The translations under genes were made by a program, and so were the position numbers. A DNA stretch of 43,205 bases from Bacteroides sp. CAG:530 (GTDB lineage Bacteria; Bacteroidota; Bacteroidia; Bacteroidales; Bacteroidaceae). This document shows, piece by piece, positions 41,442 through 43,205 of the stretch; the first letter of the stretch is position 1; each line of letters begins with the position of its first letter. The stretch covers positions 54,051-97,255 of the forward strand of contig FR881244.1 in the NCBI GenBank assembly GCA_000434735.1, in the 5' to 3' direction. The notes under the pieces were generated by a model, which was given only the letters and a program-made list of their open reading frames with translations, was not told where the DNA came from and did no database searches.

Positions 41442-41532
41442 CGAAGGCGTATCGTAACTATAACTATCCGTAAATGGGGAGTTTGCGGACTTTCAGACCG
41501 CATTAGTTTAGTTGTGATGTGATACACCTTCG
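41442..41532. repeat. 91-nt imperfect hairpin element between maf and alaX-like gene
   Basis: CGAAGGCGTATC (41442-41453) pairs with GATACACCTTCG (41521-41532) with one mismatch. Further in, AACTATAACTA pairs with TAGTTTAGTT, and TGCGG (41484-41488) pairs with CCGCA (41498-41502). Almost the entire stretch folds back on itself. No T run follows either arm, so it may be a mobile repeat (MITE-like), a structured RNA or a bidirectional terminator. Confidence 0.6.
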
Positions 41533-41591
41533 TCGTTTATTGATATACACCATCGCCAATATGGTGTAACTGTTATTCCTTTGTGTGTGGT

Positions 41592-42068
41592 TTACAGCAG
41601 CTTGAATCTCATACGGAATATGCCATCTGCATAATCGTAGCTGATGATTTTGAAAGTTCCAATTTCTGAAGTGTTCTCTACATGCTGACCGATGCATAGA
41701 CAATCATCATAATCGCCAACTTTAACCACACGCACCGTATCTGAAGCACCGTCGGGCAGTCGGCTCAAGTCAAACCCTTTAGCCGCCTCTTCTATAGGGA
41801 TATATTCGGCTGTTACAGGTAGATGTCGACTTATAACCTCGTTCACCGTATCTTCTACACGCTTTATCTCTTCTTCTGTAAGAGCCTGAGGCAAGCGGTA
41901 ATCCAACTTGCTCTTTTTACGCTCTATATGCGCCGATACCGAGCGTCCGCACCCGAACATGTTTACCATTGTACGGTTTACTATATGTTCGCACGTATGC
42001 ATCGGCGCTATGGTAGCCTCTTGAAACTTAGCTTTGCCGTCTGCCGTTTGAGTATTTTCGTTATTCAT
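41592..42068 (-). CDS. AlaX-like alanyl-tRNA editing domain protein
   Basis: The 158-residue protein matches the second additional domain of threonyl/alanyl-tRNA synthetases. The zinc ligands are visible as H24 and H28 in MHTCEHIV and C125 and H129 in CIGQH, with the GCGRSVSAH region between. AlaX proteins hydrolyse Ser or Gly mischarged on tRNA-Ala (or similar) in trans. Its small size and lack of the glycine-rich motif domain place it near the short AlaX-S type. Substrate is inferred, not shown. It converges with maf and is separated from nifJ by about 300 bp that contain a possible small ORF and a terminator. Confidence 0.85.
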   Translation of the reverse strand: MNNENTQTADGKAKFQEATIAPMHTCEHIVNRTMVNMFGCGRSVSAHIERKKSKLDYRLPQALTEEEIKRVEDTVNEVISRHLPVTAEYIPIEEAAKGFDLSRLPDGASDTVRVVKVGDYDDCLCIGQHVENTSEIGTFKIISYDYADGIFRMRFKLL

Positions 42069-42123
42069 TTCCGTTATATAATTGTTTTAGTTTGCATTAT
42101 TCGTGTATAATCCTCACGGTTTA

Positions 42124-42231
42124 TTAATCATCATCATCATCGTTTCTGAACATCCACAAAAAGGCGAAGAATGACCCGAATAGAGATGACAAAATCTCAA
42201 ATTTGATCCACTTTCTGAATAAATTGCTCAT
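42124..42231 (-). CDS. Candidate 35-residue small protein
   Basis: A short minus-strand ORF encodes MSNLFRKWIKFEILSSLFGS followed by FFAFLWMFRNDDDDD. It has a basic, amphipathic N-terminus, a hydrophobic aromatic core and a run of five Asp at the end. The composition is too organised for chance intergenic sequence, and a similar small-membrane-protein pattern occurs in Bacteroides, but I recognise no named family. It lies about 55 nt upstream of the AlaX-like gene on the same strand. Confidence 0.5.
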   Translation of the reverse strand: MSNLFRKWIKFEILSSLFGSFFAFLWMFRNDDDDD

Positions 42232-42301
42232 AGTACCCGTTTTATTATGATTAATATCGTGCTATAAATATAGACCAAATAATTGAATAATGAAAATAAA
42301 A

Positions 42302-42337
42302 AAAGGAGATAAACACCATAAGGCATTTATCTCCTTT
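42302..42337 (-). terminator. Terminator of nifJ
   Basis: AAAGGAGATAAA and TTTATCTCCTTT form a perfect 12-bp stem. On the minus strand it is followed by a long T run and lies 30 nt after the nifJ stop. Confidence 0.88.
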
Positions 42338-42366
42338 ATAATTATGAAGCGTTTACGCTTATTATA

Positions 42367-43205
42367 TTAAGCTTCTTTTTCGTCGCTCCAGTCCATAGCA
42401 GCCATACGCAGGTAAGAATCATAACGTTTCTTAGCCATGTCCTGACATGCCTGGAACAATTCAGCAGCCTGAGTAGGATACTGTTTTGCTACAGAAGCGA
42501 AACGAACTTCACCCTTCAGGTAATCCTGGAAGTTATCCCAGTTAGGAGCCTTAGAGTCGAGTGAGAACGGGTTCTTTCCTTCAGCTTCCAACAGTGGGTT
42601 GAAGCGCCACAAGTGCCAGTAACCACATTCTACAGCCTTAGCCTCTTCAGCCTGAGATTTACCCATACCAGCTTTCAAACCGTGGTTGATACATGGAGCG
42701 TAAGCGATAACCAATGATGGTCCAGGATATGCTTCAGCTTCGCGGATAGCCTTCAGAGTCTGAGCTTGGTCAGCACCCATTGCGATCTGAGCTACGTATA
42801 CGTAACCGTAAGTAGTAGCGATCATACCCATATCTTTCTTACGTACGCGCTTACCAGAAGCAGCGAACTTGGCGATTGCACCAAGAGGAGTAGCCTTAGA
42901 AGCCTGACCACCAGTATTAGAGTAAACTTCGGTATCAAGAACCAAGATGTTTACATCTTCGCCAGAAGCGATAACGTGATCCAAACCTCCGTAACCGATA
43001 TCGTAAGAAGCACCGTCACCACCGATAATCCACTGTGAGCGTTTTACCAAGTAGTCTTTGAATTCATCGATAGTCTTGCAGAATCCGCACTTGTCTTTTG
43101 CAGCCTCTACCAATGGAACGATTTTTTCAGCAGCAGCCTTGCTCTTGTCAGCATCGTTGCGACCGTCAATCCATTCCTGGAATGCTTCTTTGTATTCAGC
43201 AGGAG
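42367..43205 (-). CDS. nifJ: Pyruvate:ferredoxin oxidoreductase, C-terminal part
   Basis: This is the last 279 residues of pyruvate:ferredoxin (flavodoxin) oxidoreductase, which converts pyruvate and CoA to acetyl-CoA, CO2 and reduced ferredoxin, a central step of anaerobic metabolism. The thiamine-diphosphate domain is visible: IIGGDGASYDIGYGGLDHVI, NILVLDTEVYSNTGGQASKA, GMIATTYGYVYVAQIAMGA and YAPCINHGLKAGMGKSQ. The frame is open to the right edge of the window, so the gene is only cut by the window. Codon use is strongly biased, which indicates high expression. A perfect terminator follows. Confidence 0.96.
   Translation of the reverse strand, partial: PAEYKEAFQEWIDGRNDADKSKAAAEKIVPLVEAAKDKCGFCKTIDEFKDYLVKRSQWIIGGDGASYDIGYGGLDHVIASGEDVNILVLDTEVYSNTGGQASKATPLGAIAKFAASGKRVRKKDMGMIATTYGYVYVAQIAMGADQAQTLKAIREAEAYPGPSLVIAYAPCINHGLKAGMGKSQAEEAKAVECGYWHLWRFNPLLEAEGKNPFSLDSKAPNWDNFQDYLKGEVRFASVAKQYPTQAAELFQACQDMAKKRYDSYLRMAAMDWSDEKEA

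Overview
The window looks like the chromosome of a gut Bacteroidales bacterium, most likely Bacteroides or Phocaeicola. The evidence is the recurring promoter form TTTG-N19-20-TAnnTTTG with few Shine-Dalgarno sequences, many SPII lipoproteins, a 58-residue histone H1-like protein, LytS/LytTR and DUF5112/5113-type sensor proteins, a TlpA/DUF4369 thioredoxin and pyruvate:ferredoxin oxidoreductase. No rRNA, tRNA, CRISPR array, transposase or phage gene was seen.

Layout. 1-2883 (minus): histidine operon hisG-hisD-hisC (hisC cut by the left edge), preceded by a promoter, an 18-codon leader peptide rich in His codons and an intrinsic terminator, which together form a classical attenuator. 2969-3757 (minus): a thioesterase and a Dabb protein. 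3847-5831: uridine kinase and an MltF-like lipoprotein. 6143-15832: an envelope cluster of porin, imelysin lipoprotein, di-haem oxidoreductase, second porin, mono-haem lipoprotein, long Rid-family protein and the cytochrome c maturation factor CcsBA. It looks like a periplasmic haem/iron redox module. A striking array of four 21-bp-spaced repeats lies in front of ccsBA. 15917-17086 (minus): purT.

17170-23972 (minus) is the most unusual part. It is a MukBEF-like condensin operon (MksF/JetA, MksE/JetB and MksB/JetC-like genes). Where Wadjet/MksBEF systems usually carry the Toprim nuclease JetD/MksG, there is a protein that resembles HpaII-family restriction endonucleases. No DNA methyltransferase is nearby, and the nuclease gene appears to have its own promoter. 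I read this as a candidate condensin-coupled defence system with a swapped nuclease.

23975-27427: LytS/LytTR two-component system whose sensor has a His/Met/Pro-rich loop, divergent from a Met/Gly/Pro-rich periplasmic DUF4890-like protein, then a small lipoprotein. 27571-33695: histone H1-like protein, a very large sensor that appears to be two lipoprotein-type sensor kinases fused in tandem, its response regulator, and a half-length AbgT-like membrane protein. 33746-34852: TlpA-like lipoprotein. 34920-37450: an AT-rich segment with a Ser/Thr kinase-SUMF1 fusion, a possible 51-residue ORF and 22-bp repeats. 37451-41415: FemAB-like acyltransferase divergent from an operon of nitroreductase, membrane protein, DUF2520-like dehydrogenase, KdsC-like phosphatase and Maf. 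41442-43205: a 91-nt hairpin element, an AlaX-like editing protein, a 35-residue small ORF and the C-terminal part of nifJ, cut by the right edge.

All assignments come from reading translated sequence and remembered family motifs. No database search was possible.
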